From Chloroflexota bacterium (GTDB taxonomy: Bacteria; Chloroflexota; UBA4733), in the NCBI GenBank assembly GCA_023381895.1, contig JAMCTA010000003.1, positions 9,191 through 73,190 of the forward strand: a stretch of DNA of 64,000 bases. Direction: 5' to 3'. Under the pieces are notes generated by a model, which ran no database searches, had not been told where the DNA came from, and saw only the letters and a list, made by a program, of their open reading frames with translations. The first letter of the stretch is position 1; every line of letters begins with the position of its first letter. A program made the position numbers and the translations under genes. Of the stretch, positions 18,647 to 28,151 are shown piece by piece.

Positions 18647-19728
18647 AATGGCTGGCTCTGATGCTTACGACGTGCGCCGCGCTACTCAGTGCTTGTGGAA
18701 GTGCGGTTGTCGAGCTGGCCCCTCTACCAACCGTCCCTCCTACCGCAACGCCAGCGCTCGCGGTCTCAAGTCCGACACACGTCGCTTTACCACTTGATGA
18801 GTCTCCTCACGGCGATCTTACGGAGTGGTGGTACTACACTGGCCACCTCACAACGACCACCGCTCCAGCACGTCACTACGGTTTCGAACTCGTCGTCTTC
18901 CAGGTGCGCCGAGGCGACAACCCGCCCGCTTATGAAGCACACTTCGCCGTCACTGATGACAATTCGAAGACGTTTCACTATGCCCAGAGAAGCTCAGTCG
19001 GTGAGCAGGGTGGAGAACGCCACGGGTTCGATCTCTCTGTGGGTGGCTGGACGGTGTCCGGCGCCAACGGCAACGATTCGCTGCAGGCCGAGATGCACGA
19101 CTATGCGATAGATCTCTCGGCTCACGCAACGAAGCCAGCGGTGCTTCACGGCGGCACGGGACTCATCAACTTCGGTGTCTTCGGCAGGTCGTACTACTAC
19201 TCACGAACGAGAATGGCCGTCACCGGCAGTATTGCTGACCACGGCGTGCCTTACAAGGTCACGGGCGAAGCGTGGATGGATCACCAGTGGGGCAATTTCA
19301 TTGTCGCGAGCGTGGGTGGTTGGGACTGGATCAGCATCCAGCTTGACAACGATGTGGACGTGATGCTCGCTTTCCTGCGGGACGCTCGGGGACAAGCGAC
19401 CGGATCATTCGGATCTTACGTGCTTCCCTCTGGCAGCGTTGTCGACTTGACGAACGGACAGTTTGCCGAGAAGGCCCTCGGAACCTGGATCAGCCCAGTG
19501 ACCCACATCATCTATCCGTCGGGATGGTCTGTGAGCATCCCATCCCAAGGTATGCAGTTGATACTCGAGCCCACGGTCAAGGATCAAGAGCTTGCATTTG
19601 GTGCTCGCGGCCGCTCCTCCTTCTTAGACTACTGGGAAGGCGAGGTCAAGATTTCAGGCGAGGATCATCACCAGCCCGCTACTGGCATGGGCTACGTCGA
19701 GCTGACTGGTTACACCGCCTCGAAGTAG
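18643..19728 (+). CDS. CrtC/AttH-like lipocalin-type lipoprotein
   Basis: 361 residues. The N-terminus is a lipoprotein signal peptide with lipobox LLSACGS (Cys near 18). The mature part matches the CrtC/AttH domain: EWWYYTGHL near residue 62, YGFELVVFQ, an internal WMDHQWG and GWDWISIQLD. CrtC members hydrate carotenoids, but many homologues outside phototrophs are annotated only as secreted hydrolases or lipid-binding lipocalins. ATG 18643 overlaps the MMPL gene stop by 4 bp, which suggests this surface lipoprotein receives or modifies the transported lipid. That last point is inference. Confidence 0.82.
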   Translation: MKWLALMLTTCAALLSACGSAVVELAPLPTVPPTATPALAVSSPTHVALPLDESPHGDLTEWWYYTGHLTTTTAPARHYGFELVVFQVRRGDNPPAYEAHFAVTDDNSKTFHYAQRSSVGEQGGERHGFDLSVGGWTVSGANGNDSLQAEMHDYAIDLSAHATKPAVLHGGTGLINFGVFGRSYYYSRTRMAVTGSIADHGVPYKVTGEAWMDHQWGNFIVASVGGWDWISIQLDNDVDVMLAFLRDARGQATGSFGSYVLPSGSVVDLTNGQFAEKALGTWISPVTHIIYPSGWSVSIPSQGMQLILEPTVKDQELAFGARGRSSFLDYWEGEVKISGEDHHQPATGMGYVELTGYTASK

Positions 19729-19820
19729 CCCCGCTCACAGTTCTGCGACCACACTCGCCTCTAGCGAGCCCCGTCTCCCTGATTGCACACTTGCAATCAA
19801 GTAACACAGGACTGAAACTT

Positions 19821-22526
19821 ATGCAAGGTAAGTTTTGCTCATCCGTGAGTGAAAGACGATCATTGAAAGGTTCCCCAACGACGGTGACCAGCCAGGTAGT
19901 TCCTCGCGTATTCTCCTCATCTCCGCAAATCCTTCACCTTGCCAATGGTGCGACGGTAGTGTTGCGGGAGGATAGTGCCGCTCCTCTCGTTGCCTTCTAC
20001 GTTTTCTATCGGGTCGGCTCGCGCAACGAGAGCACCGGGAGAACCGGCCTGTCGCACTGGGTGGAGCATCTGCTGTTTGATGGCACAAAGCGCTACCCCA
20101 AAGGCGCTCTCCATCGTCTGGTTGTGGCCAGCGGCGGCTATCGCAATGGTTTCACGTGGAACGATGGCACAGCTTTCTTTGAAGTCTTGCCCAGCGACCG
20201 TATCGACTTAGCACTCGATCTCGAAGCGGATCGCATGGCCAATGCGCTTTTCGACCCCGAGGAAGTCGAGCGGGAGCGCACAGTCATCATCTCTGAGCGC
20301 CAGGGCGGTGAAAACTATCCAGGCAATGCGCTCTACGAGGAGGTACTGGCGACTGCCTATAAAGTTCATCCATACGGCCAGCCCATCATCGGCTGGAAGA
20401 CGGATCTGGAGCGCATGACACGTGCGGATCTCTGGAATCACTATTGCCGCTTCTACCATCCCAACAATGCCATCATTGTCGCTGTAGGAGACTTCTCTGC
20501 TGCCTCACTCCTCGAACGGATCGACAAGTCTTTCGGGTCGTTGGAGGCTGGTGAGCAGGCGGCAGATGTGGGCTCGGTCGAGCCACCCCAAGAGGGAGAG
20601 AGACGAGTCACCGTACAGCGTCCGGGAGGTACTCCGATGCTCCTCCTTGCCTACCACATTCCAGCAGCGTCACATCCAGACCTCCCTCCACTCGCAGTGC
20701 TCGACGCTGTGCTCTCCGGAGGAAAAGGACTCGGACACGCTGCTGTCTCGCTCGGCCGCAGCTCACGACTCCGAAGAGTCCTCGTAGACACCGGAATGGC
20801 CAGCTCTGCCTATACGTCGGTTAGCCTTCAAGCGGACCCGGGGCTGTTCTTTGCCGGGGCCACTGTCAAGCCCGGGATGGATGTCCAGGCGGTCGAGGCG
20901 AGGCTTATCGCAGAGATTGAGCGCCTCGCTGCGGAGCCAGTGAGCGAGCAGGAGCTGAGCAGTGCCCGCAAGCAGTGTATCGCTCAGCTGGTGTTCAGCA
21001 CCGAAGGCGTGAGCCGCCAGGCCTCTTCCATTGGCCGGTCTCTCATCACTGGCATGACATCAGACATCGATGAGCTCACCAGGCTGTTCGACCGTGTAAG
21101 TAGTGAAGACGTCCAGCACGTCGCTCAACACTACCTTCGACAATATAATCGGACGTCTGGCACATATCTCCCTGCAGAATCCAGTAAGAAAGTCACGGTT
21201 CCACCGACACCGACCGCGATACTACCATCATCTCCGGCCAAGCAAATTTCCGCGGTCTCCAGCGCGCATCGCCGTTCTCTCGAAGTTGACCGCGACGTCA
21301 TCGATCAGGGAATTACCGTCTTGACGCACCATGCCGAGGGCGCACCGTGGCAGCTATTTCAGGTTTCCGTACCTGGTGGCAGTGCTGATGACTCGGAGGA
21401 GCTGCTCAGCGTAGCCGCCGTGGAGGGGGCCCTGCGTCTACGAGGAAGTGTCAAGTTCGAGTACGACCAGCTCAGCACGATCCTCGACCAGCACGCCATA
21501 CAACTCGTCGGTGGTGCAGGAGACTACTTCAGCAGCTATTGGATGAAGGCTCTCCTTAGCACCGTTCCTCTCGGTCTTGAGCTGCTGGCCCAGGTCATCC
21601 TAGCTCCGTCCTATCCCGAGAGTTACCTTCAGGCAGTCAAGGCGCCATTCATCGCTGCCGCGATCCAAGAGCAGTCGAACACCCGCACGGTTGCTGAGCG
21701 ACTCTTCCGGGAGCTCGCCTACCCGGAAGACCACCCAATGCACCGCTGGCCGGTCGGTACACCTAATGGCATCGAGAGCATCACCCGCGACGATGTTCTC
21801 CGGCATGCTGAGCGCTTCCGTCATCAGGGAGGTATCGTGATTGCCACTTCGGGAGGCTTGACACGCGCTCAGGTCCTGACGCTCCTCTCTGATGCTTTCA
21901 AGGACAGTCCCTTTACAGAGATACCACGGACCGTGCTGATTCCACCGGTCACCACTGCGCCATCCGTCCGGCAGGCCTCGCGCTCGATTCCCGAGAAGAC
22001 GCAAACTGACTTGGTGATCGGCCTGCCAGGTGTCCGCCGCACCGATCCCGACTACTACGCCTTGTCCGTGGCAGACGCAATCTTCGGGCGTCTGGGTATG
22101 GGAGGCCGATTGGGTGAGGAGATTCGTGAGCGCCGCGGATTGGCCTATTATGCTTCGTCAGCACTTGAAGCGGGCTTCGGACCTGGCCCTTGGGCCGCTC
22201 GCATTGGAGTAGCGCCACAACACGTCGCACAAGCGATCGAAGCGACGCTTTCCGAATGGGAGCGCTTTGCTGCAGAGGGTCCCACCGAGGAAGAGCTCAA
22301 GGATGCAAAGCAGTGGCTCACTGGAAGTCTCCCGTTACGCTTCGAGACATCCGAGGGCATCGCAACACAGCTCGTCGCAGTCGAGCGCTTTGGGATGTCG
22401 CTGCACTTCATCGAAGACTACATAAGCGCCATCGAGTCCGTGACCAACGCGGATGTCATCCAAGTCACTCGACGTTACTACCACGCGGATCGCGTAGTGA
22501 CTGCGATCGCAGGCCCGGAACAGTAA
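19821..22526 (+). CDS. M16-family zinc peptidase, two fused halves
   Basis: About 901 residues made of two M16 units. The first half carries the inverted zinc motif HWVEH (79-83) with the third ligand Glu about 75 residues on (ERERTVIISE). The second half starts near residue 490 (VDRDVIDQGITVLTHH), keeps the fold and the R/Y substrate motif (RERRGLAYYASSALEAG) but has no HxxEH, as in pitrilysin-like fused enzymes. It degrades peptides or processes exported ones. No signal peptide is clear. Start choice is uncertain (ATG 19821, or GTG 19845/19881). It is 92 bp after the lipoprotein gene. Confidence 0.88.
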   Translation: MQGKFCSSVSERRSLKGSPTTVTSQVVPRVFSSSPQILHLANGATVVLREDSAAPLVAFYVFYRVGSRNESTGRTGLSHWVEHLLFDGTKRYPKGALHRLVVASGGYRNGFTWNDGTAFFEVLPSDRIDLALDLEADRMANALFDPEEVERERTVIISERQGGENYPGNALYEEVLATAYKVHPYGQPIIGWKTDLERMTRADLWNHYCRFYHPNNAIIVAVGDFSAASLLERIDKSFGSLEAGEQAADVGSVEPPQEGERRVTVQRPGGTPMLLLAYHIPAASHPDLPPLAVLDAVLSGGKGLGHAAVSLGRSSRLRRVLVDTGMASSAYTSVSLQADPGLFFAGATVKPGMDVQAVEARLIAEIERLAAEPVSEQELSSARKQCIAQLVFSTEGVSRQASSIGRSLITGMTSDIDELTRLFDRVSSEDVQHVAQHYLRQYNRTSGTYLPAESSKKVTVPPTPTAILPSSPAKQISAVSSAHRRSLEVDRDVIDQGITVLTHHAEGAPWQLFQVSVPGGSADDSEELLSVAAVEGALRLRGSVKFEYDQLSTILDQHAIQLVGGAGDYFSSYWMKALLSTVPLGLELLAQVILAPSYPESYLQAVKAPFIAAAIQEQSNTRTVAERLFRELAYPEDHPMHRWPVGTPNGIESITRDDVLRHAERFRHQGGIVIATSGGLTRAQVLTLLSDAFKDSPFTEIPRTVLIPPVTTAPSVRQASRSIPEKTQTDLVIGLPGVRRTDPDYYALSVADAIFGRLGMGGRLGEEIRERRGLAYYASSALEAGFGPGPWAARIGVAPQHVAQAIEATLSEWERFAAEGPTEEELKDAKQWLTGSLPLRFETSEGIATQLVAVERFGMSLHFIEDYISAIESVTNADVIQVTRRYYHADRVVTAIAGPEQ

Positions 22527-22689
22527 CCTCTCGACAAGGACCAAGAACGAATATCGCTTAACGCAAGGCTCGTCATAGCACTCTTCTCTGCCTGGCTTTT
22601 CTTCAGCTACACCGGCCCTGACGTGCGCTAGCATGCGAACGCAGGGTGCGGCAGAGACAGCACGCAATACGCACGGAGGGAACTAGGAC

Positions 22690-23697
22690 GTGAGCACTTC
22701 AGAATACGCCATCTTCCCCGGCGAAGGTCCACTCGGGGGCATCGTCCTTCGTAACACTGCCACTGGGGTATGGGCACGTGTGATCCCCGAGATCGGGGCC
22801 AATTGCGCAGAGCTTCACCTCCGTGCCCCATCAGGGGCTGTCACCCAGGTGTTGTTCTCACCCCAGAGTCTGGATCAGCTCCGGGCGAGCCCCGCCCGGT
22901 CTGGCATTCCGGTTCTCTTTCCCTTCCCCAACCGGATCCGCCACGGACGCTATGTCCTTGCTGGCAGCACATATCAGCTCCGCACCTCAGACCGCGGGCA
23001 CGCAATTCACGGACTCGTCATCGATCAGCCTTTCCGCGTCACTCACCACGAGGCCACGCCGGCATCCGCAACACTCTCGTGTGCTATTACCTCCGAAGAG
23101 CTCGAACGTCGCGACGGCTTTCCTTTCCCCTTCGAGTTGACACTGACCTTCACCTTAACGAACTCCTCGCTGACACTTCTCGCTCGAGCTCGGAATACAG
23201 GGCAAGGTGCACTTCCTCTCGGCTATGGTCTTCATCCTTACTTTCCACTTCCCCTCGTCGCAGCCGGGCAGCGAGAGGCATGCCTTGTGTCGCTGCCGGT
23301 CACTGAACGCTGGGAGCTCGAGGAAACGCTCGTTCCCACTGGCCAGCGTCGTCCCATCGATGACACTGACACGTTGCGAGTGCTCCGCCCCCTAGGTCAG
23401 CGATCGTTTGATGGTGTATTTACTGGGGTCGTGCACGATGCCGATGGCTGGTCACGGGCCAGGCTTGTAGACCCAGCCGCTGGTGTCGCCGTCCACATCG
23501 AAGGAGACCCAGCTGTTCGCGAGTGGGTGCTCTACACGCCACCAGGAACGGCGGCGATCAGCTTCGAGCCTTACACGTGCGTCACCGATGCCTTCAACCT
23601 GTCAGAGCAGGGTGTCGACGCTGGACGCGCCGTGCTCCCTCCAGGAGGGGAATGGCATTGCACCGTTCGCTTCTCGGTCAACGACTACCACGCCTGA
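22690..23697 (+). CDS. Aldose 1-epimerase family protein
   Basis: 335 residues of the galactose-mutarotase fold: FPNRIRHGRY early, an RGHAIHGLV segment with the first catalytic His, GYGLHPYFPLP with the second, and ISFEPYTCVTDAFN near the end containing the acidic residue. These enzymes interconvert alpha and beta anomers of aldoses or hexose-6-phosphates. GTG 22690 is the start; GGAGGG lies about 10 bases upstream. It runs alone, 163 bp after the peptidase gene, and converges on cysE. Confidence 0.88.
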   Translation: MSTSEYAIFPGEGPLGGIVLRNTATGVWARVIPEIGANCAELHLRAPSGAVTQVLFSPQSLDQLRASPARSGIPVLFPFPNRIRHGRYVLAGSTYQLRTSDRGHAIHGLVIDQPFRVTHHEATPASATLSCAITSEELERRDGFPFPFELTLTFTLTNSSLTLLARARNTGQGALPLGYGLHPYFPLPLVAAGQREACLVSLPVTERWELEETLVPTGQRRPIDDTDTLRVLRPLGQRSFDGVFTGVVHDADGWSRARLVDPAAGVAVHIEGDPAVREWVLYTPPGTAAISFEPYTCVTDAFNLSEQGVDAGRAVLPPGGEWHCTVRFSVNDYHA

Positions 23698-23828
23698 CGG
23701 ATGGATCGCGGCAATCTGGCTGACACTCCCTGCCTACAATGACTTACACCGCAGAGCCACGGCGTGGCTGATGCTCCCACTGCCGTACCTCGATGTGCCG
23801 CTTGCAGGCAACCTAATTCTGACGATGG

Positions 23829-24533
23829 TCAGATTTGGTAGTCGAGGTCCTGAACCTCAATGGTCCGGTCATCACGGCGTTGTAACAAGCGTGCCGGGCT
23901 GGCCACGATCGTAGAGTGTGCTGGTACCGACTCGATCACCAGGGCCATCGCGCCGATCTTGCTGTCGTGCCCAATCGTGACAGGTCCGAGAATGCTTGCG
24001 CCCACGCCGATCGTCACACGGTCTTCAATAGTAGGGTGGCGCTTCTGTTCACCATCCGCACGATGCTTCCACCAGCCAGTAGCTCCAAGCGTCACCTGGT
24101 GGTACAGCATCACATCGTCACCGATCTCAGCCGTCTCACCAATCACAATGCCCGTACCGTGATCGATGAAGAAACGCCGTCCAATTTTGGCGCCAGGATG
24201 GATCTCTATTCCTCCCGTAATGATCCGGGCAAACTGGGAGATGAGACGCGGTAAGAAGGGAACTCCTCGTAGATACAGGCGATGAGCAATGCGGTGGAGG
24301 AAGATCGCATGGAGGCCCTGGTACAGCAATACCTCGGCAACGTTTCGAGCAGCAGGATCCTTTTCAAAGACCACTTGAACGTCTTCAGGGAGTGTCCACC
24401 ACAGACAGCGCCGCGGCCGGCCGTGAATCTGGCATTCCTCATCAGCAGGGAACCCGAGGCGAGCCATGTCGCCGACCGGGCGAGGTGCGGCAGCGCGGGC
24501 CGGCGGGACGCGTAGAGATCGCAGAGCAACCAC
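23829..24533 (-). CDS. cysE: Serine O-acetyltransferase
   Basis: About 234 residues ending in a left-handed beta-helix of hexapeptide repeats ([40 protein letters not shown]). The short bacterial core begins at [19 protein letters not shown]. The catalytic His is in [10 protein letters not shown], and HQVTLGATG matches the acetyl-CoA site. It makes O-acetylserine for cysteine synthesis. The start is uncertain: GTG 24533 is favoured because GGAGGAG and AGGA lie just upstream, while TTG 24584 falls within the T-box decision region. A T-box leader with a Cys specifier lies immediately upstream. Confidence 0.92.
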   Translation of the reverse strand: MVALRSLRVPPARAAAPRPVGDMARLGFPADEECQIHGRPRRCLWWTLPEDVQVVFEKDPAARNVAEVLLYQGLHAIFLHRIAHRLYLRGVPFLPRLISQFARIITGGIEIHPGAKIGRRFFIDHGTGIVIGETAEIGDDVMLYHQVTLGATGWWKHRADGEQKRHPTIEDRVTIGVGASILGPVTIGHDSKIGAMALVIESVPAHSTIVASPARLLQRRDDRTIEVQDLDYQI

Positions 24534-24590
24534 GGTTGTGTTCCTACTCCTCCGAGCAGAGCCCGAGAAGAACGCGACACGCAACCAGGG

Positions 24591-24815
24591 GCGATGTTAT
24601 TCGCGGTTCCACCCTGATTCATCGCTGCCTCACGACAAGCGATCTCAGCGAGTTGGCACGACCAACTCTCGGCCCTTAACGTGGCTAAACGGCACTACAC
24701 GCCTTGGAGGCGCTCATGCAGCTCAGAGGTGCACTTCACCCAGCAACCATCACCTGCTTCCACCGCACCAGGCTCGCTGTCACGCGTTGCAGAGCTACTC
24801 TTCCTCGTCTTTGCT
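24591..24815 (-). promoter_or_regulatory. T-box riboswitch, tRNA-Cys specific
   Basis: On the minus strand the leader of cysE contains the T-box AGGGTGGAACCGCG (24602-24615), flanked by GCGATG (24620-24625) and CATCGC (24591-24596), which pair to form the antiterminator or antisequestrator. Upstream are the Stem I signatures: AGAGTAG, GGTGGAAGC and GTGAAG-TGC-ACC, where TGC at 24731-24733 is in the specifier position and reads Cys. Uncharged tRNA-Cys should therefore turn on cysE. I see no T-run after the T-box; GGAGGAG follows, so control may be at translation. The fold was done by eye. Confidence 0.9.
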
Positions 24816-24838
24816 GACTCATGTGAACTTGTCGACTT

Positions 24839-24867
24839 ACTCTACCGAGCAGTTTACAAGGAATCAA
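24839..24867 (-). promoter_or_regulatory. Candidate promoter for the cysE T-box transcript
   Basis: On the minus strand TTGATT (24862-24867) and TAGAGT (24839-24844) are separated by 17 bases, each matching 4 of 6 consensus positions of a sigma-A-type promoter. The predicted start is near 24832, just before Stem I of the T-box. It would lie directly after the glmS stop at 24906. The match is modest, so this is a placement guess. Confidence 0.4.
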
Positions 24868-24905
24868 TGGCACAAGCCGTACCAGCACCTACCTCGCTTG
24901 CGCCC

Positions 24906-26669
24906 CTAACGCACTGTTACGCTCTTCGCCAGATTCCGCGGTCGATCAGGATCGTGCCCGCGTAGTAAGGCAACGCGGTAGGCCAGCGTTTGGGCAACCA
25001 CTGCAGCCGCTAGCCACCATCCAGGTCCGGACAGCATTACGGGCAACACCTCGTCGAAGGCCGCATGCACACGCTGAGCGATACCGATAGTGAACGCCCC
25101 GCGCGCCCGGACTTCCATAGCAGCAGCGATGAGGGCGGGTCCGGAACCATCAGCAGGAGCCAGGAGCAAACACGGTGTGCCAGCTGAGATGAGCGCAATA
25201 ACCCCGTGCTTGAGCTCTCCCGAAGAGAAGCCCTCCGCGTGCAGATAGCTTCCCTCTTTGATCTTGAGCGCTGCCTCGAGAGCGATCGCAGTGCTTCTCC
25301 CTCGACCGAGACAGTATAGATGTTCCTGGTTGGCAACCCGTTCAGCGAGACCGATGATCCGTCCCTGGTAGCGATCGCCGAGAATTTCCTCAATGGTATC
25401 GGCGGCATCACGGAGTGCACGCTGACCGGAAGCCATATCACCCAGCAGAGCGGCCTCGATCAAGGTAATAATCCCGACCTTTGCCAGGAACGACTTCGTC
25501 GCCAGCACACAGCGCTCAGGACCAGCGCGGAGCCTGACGGCTGAATCTGCCAATCGTGCTAGTGTGGACCACCCGGCATTGACGAGGGCTGTAACCCTCG
25601 CCCCCTGCTTCCGTGCATAGTGCAGTGCATCGAGAATGTCGATGGTTTCGCCACTCTGCGATAGCGCTAGCAGCAGTCCTCCTGGGCCGACCGCATCGGC
25701 AAGAAAGGCGAACTCGGAACCAGGTACTGCGTGGGAGCGCTCCCCGGCCGCCGCCAGCACGTAGCGTGCATAGAGGGAAGCGTGATAGGCAGTCCCGCAG
25801 CCAACCCAGGTCACCGACGTAGCATCTCGAATGTCCTGAGCCAGTCGCGCCGCCTCCTCGACGGCGTCGGTAGAGAGCAGACGGAGCAGACGCGGCTGCT
25901 CGGCCATCTCTCGCCACATCCAGTGCTCCCCCTCACCGAGAGTGACGTCAGAGGCATCGCCCTCTAGAGGAAGCAGCCGTGGAGTGACCCAGCTTCCCAA
26001 GCGCATATCCATCACGCGCACGGTTTCCCGCTCGATGACAGCCAGCTGGCCATCTTCAAGCACGATCATTTGGTTGCTGACACCATACAGGGCCGCGGGA
26101 TCTGACGCCAGATGCGCTTCCCCGCCAGTCAGAGCCACCACTAGCGGGGATCCCGAGGTCGCTGCTACGAGCCGTTCGCCCGAGCGATCCAAAACTGCGA
26201 CGCCATTCACTCCCGCGAGCTGGCAAAAGGCTGCGAGCACCGCGTGGTGAAGGCTTGGGGCGGATCTCAGTTCTTCTTCCACGAGATGAATAATGGCCTC
26301 AGAGTCGGTTTCTGACTGGAACACGTGTCCCCGAGCTGATAAGCGCTGCCGCAACTCCTCGGCATTCTCCACGATGCCATTGTGGACGAGCGCCAGTGTG
26401 CCATTGCAATCCATATGCGGGTGAGCGTTTGACTCAGTAACGCCACCATGAGTTGCCCAACGCGTATGACCCAAGGCTGACCTTCCCTCGGGCAAGCCTA
26501 GCCCTTCTGCATCCACCCGGCCAGTACGGCGAGCCAGAGCAACGTGTCCGCCCTCTACCGCTGCAACACCCCAAGAGTCATACCCACGGTATTCGAGACG
26601 CTTGAGTCCCTCCACCACTGTGGACGCGGCTCCGCCACCCCTCCCGAGGTATCCATAGATTCCACACAT
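24906..26669 (-). CDS. glmS: Glutamine-fructose-6-phosphate aminotransferase (isomerizing)
   Basis: 587 residues. It begins MCGIYGYLG, where Cys2 is the glutaminase nucleophile after Met removal, so ATG 26669 (GGAGGT 6 bases upstream) is the true start despite a longer open frame. The glutaminase domain runs to about 215 (RLEYRGYDSWG, HTRWATHG, NAHPH). Two SIS isomerase domains follow (GCGTAYHASLYARY, SQSGETID, RGRSTAIALEAALKIKE), and the tail NLAKSVTV is conserved. It makes glucosamine-6-phosphate for peptidoglycan. nagB, the reverse-direction enzyme, is at the right end of the window. No glmS ribozyme was recognised upstream. Confidence 0.97.
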   Translation of the reverse strand: MCGIYGYLGRGGGAASTVVEGLKRLEYRGYDSWGVAAVEGGHVALARRTGRVDAEGLGLPEGRSALGHTRWATHGGVTESNAHPHMDCNGTLALVHNGIVENAEELRQRLSARGHVFQSETDSEAIIHLVEEELRSAPSLHHAVLAAFCQLAGVNGVAVLDRSGERLVAATSGSPLVVALTGGEAHLASDPAALYGVSNQMIVLEDGQLAVIERETVRVMDMRLGSWVTPRLLPLEGDASDVTLGEGEHWMWREMAEQPRLLRLLSTDAVEEAARLAQDIRDATSVTWVGCGTAYHASLYARYVLAAAGERSHAVPGSEFAFLADAVGPGGLLLALSQSGETIDILDALHYARKQGARVTALVNAGWSTLARLADSAVRLRAGPERCVLATKSFLAKVGIITLIEAALLGDMASGQRALRDAADTIEEILGDRYQGRIIGLAERVANQEHLYCLGRGRSTAIALEAALKIKEGSYLHAEGFSSGELKHGVIALISAGTPCLLLAPADGSGPALIAAAMEVRARGAFTIGIAQRVHAAFDEVLPVMLSGPGWWLAAAVVAQTLAYRVALLRGHDPDRPRNLAKSVTVR

Positions 26670-27097
26670 GCCGACCTCCGCCCTCACGCCACAACTGCAC
26701 AGGTATCTTGCCAGACGAAAAGACGATTGTTGATACCGCTGCCCCCAGCGGGGTACTTCTGTGATGAGTCTTTCGCCCCTGCAGGACGCAGACTCTGGGA
26801 CGCTACGCTCGCCCTCGCCTACTCGAGACGGCGGATGAGAGGTTGGGTAGCAACGCCTCCGTCCAGTACAAACGAAAGTTTGCGTTTCGCTGGAGCGCAT
26901 CGAGATCGAGAGTGTCAAGCCTCCGCCGTGCCTGTATGGTACCTGCAGTGACCTGTGCACGATCAAGCGTCTCGGTCAAGGCATACATCCATCAAGTGGC
27001 TCGTGGTACGGATCAAATGAGGTTACTCGCTCGATACCGTAGCATGTGTCATAAGCGCTGCCACTTTGCCCAGACTTCTCTGCACTAGGTATCATCG
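26670..27097. other. Divergent intergenic region, 428 bp
   Basis: Separates glmS (minus) from the aldolase gene (plus). It contains a small hairpin at 26736-26751 and no credible gene. I checked by eye for a glmS ribozyme core or known riboswitch signatures on the minus strand and did not find one. Promoters for both flanking genes should be here but no clear -35/-10 pair stands out. Confidence 0.45.
26736..26751. repeat. Short hairpin in the glmS leader
   Basis: CCGCTG and CAGCGG pair perfectly around a four-base C (plus) or G (minus) loop; the flanking TA/TA pair could extend it with a 2-base bulge. It sits about 67 bases upstream of the glmS start on the minus strand. It might be a leader structure; no function is shown. 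Confidence 0.4.
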
Positions 27098-28135
27098 GTG
27101 AGCGTGCGCTCACAAGAGGAGAGGATAGATGCATTGGCATTGACAGTTGGGAAAATTCGCGGTCTACAACAGATCTCCTCCCCTGCGGGCATCTTCACGA
27201 TGACGGCGATGGATCAGCGTGGCTCTCTTGCAGAGCTCATGCGACCACAGAATCCGAGCTCAGTGACGTACGAAGAGCTCAAGCAGGTCAAGATCGAGCT
27301 CGCCGCAGTCTTTGGACCTTTGTCAAGCGCGGTGCTGCTGGATCCACTCTACGGAGCAGCGGAAGCAATCGCTTATGGAGCGCTGCCAGGTCGAACTGGC
27401 CTCTTGGTTGCGTGGGAAGAGTCCGGCTATACGCCGGACGGCTCGGGCCGCCTTACGCAAGTCCAGCCGGGCTGGAGTGTCGCGAAGATCAAGCGCATGG
27501 GTGCGTCCGCCGTCAAGCTCTTGGTGTATTACCATCCCGACGAGGCCAGGTCAGCCGAGCACCAACGCGCGATCGTCAGACAGGTCGTTGCTGACTGTGC
27601 AACGCACGACATCCCTGCCGTCGTCGAAGCAGTGACCTACGGCATCAACGGTCTCAAGACCGGCACAGCGGAGTTTGCGGCTCAGAAGCCTAGACTCGTG
27701 ATTCGTACCGCTCAGGAATTGAGCCCATTGGGCTTCGACGTGTTCAAGGCTGAGTTCCCTGCAGATCTCAAGTTCGAATCAGACGAAGGCAAGATGGCCG
27801 GCTGGTGCCGTCAACTGAACGACAGTTGTCCGGTACCGTGGGTCATTCTCAGTGCTGGCGTAGACATAAGCTTGTTCCGCAAGCAGGTGGAGATCGCTTG
27901 CAAGCACGGTGCGTCTGGATTTCTCGCCGGTCGCGCTATCTGGAAGGATGGAATCCGAATCGCCGGCGGCGCTGAGCGCCGGCGCTGGCTGGAGACTACC
28001 GGTGTAGACAACCTGCGCCAGTGTATCGATCTAGCCCAGGAGTTCGCCACCCCGTGGACGAAGAAGCTCGACCGTTCGCTCGCAGCAGCGGCTGATGTCT
28101 CCGAGGGCTGGCTGCAACGCTACCCCTCGGCATAG
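27098..28135 (+). CDS. LacD-type class I aldolase (tagatose-1,6-bisphosphate / sulfofructose-phosphate aldolase family)
   Basis: 345 residues of the DeoC/LacD TIM-barrel family. Landmarks: FTMTAMDQRGSL near 30-40, KLLVYYHPD (Schiff-base or phosphate loop region) near 145, VFKAEFPAD, ILSAGVD and GFLAGRAIWKDG. LacD members split a ketose bisphosphate into dihydroxyacetone phosphate and an aldehyde; close relatives act on 6-deoxy-6-sulfofructose-1-phosphate. The sequence alone does not distinguish these, and no phosphotransferase or sulfoquinovose genes are adjacent. The start is GTG 27098 (GTG 27104 also possible). Confidence 0.85.
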   Translation: MSVRSQEERIDALALTVGKIRGLQQISSPAGIFTMTAMDQRGSLAELMRPQNPSSVTYEELKQVKIELAAVFGPLSSAVLLDPLYGAAEAIAYGALPGRTGLLVAWEESGYTPDGSGRLTQVQPGWSVAKIKRMGASAVKLLVYYHPDEARSAEHQRAIVRQVVADCATHDIPAVVEAVTYGINGLKTGTAEFAAQKPRLVIRTAQELSPLGFDVFKAEFPADLKFESDEGKMAGWCRQLNDSCPVPWVILSAGVDISLFRKQVEIACKHGASGFLAGRAIWKDGIRIAGGAERRRWLETTGVDNLRQCIDLAQEFATPWTKKLDRSLAAAADVSEGWLQRYPSA

Positions 28136-28151
28136 CAGGGATGAAGTCACT

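Noticed and set aside
24534..24584. TTG 24584 as the cysE start
   Set aside because: It lies next to the 3' arm of the T-box antiterminator; a later GTG has a much better ribosome site.
24681..24965. 94-residue plus-strand frame
   Set aside because: It runs antisense to the T-box leader and the glmS end; composition is not protein-like.
26670..26966. N-terminal extension of GlmS
   Set aside because: GlmS needs Cys directly after the initiator Met; ATG 26669 with GGAGGT fits exactly.
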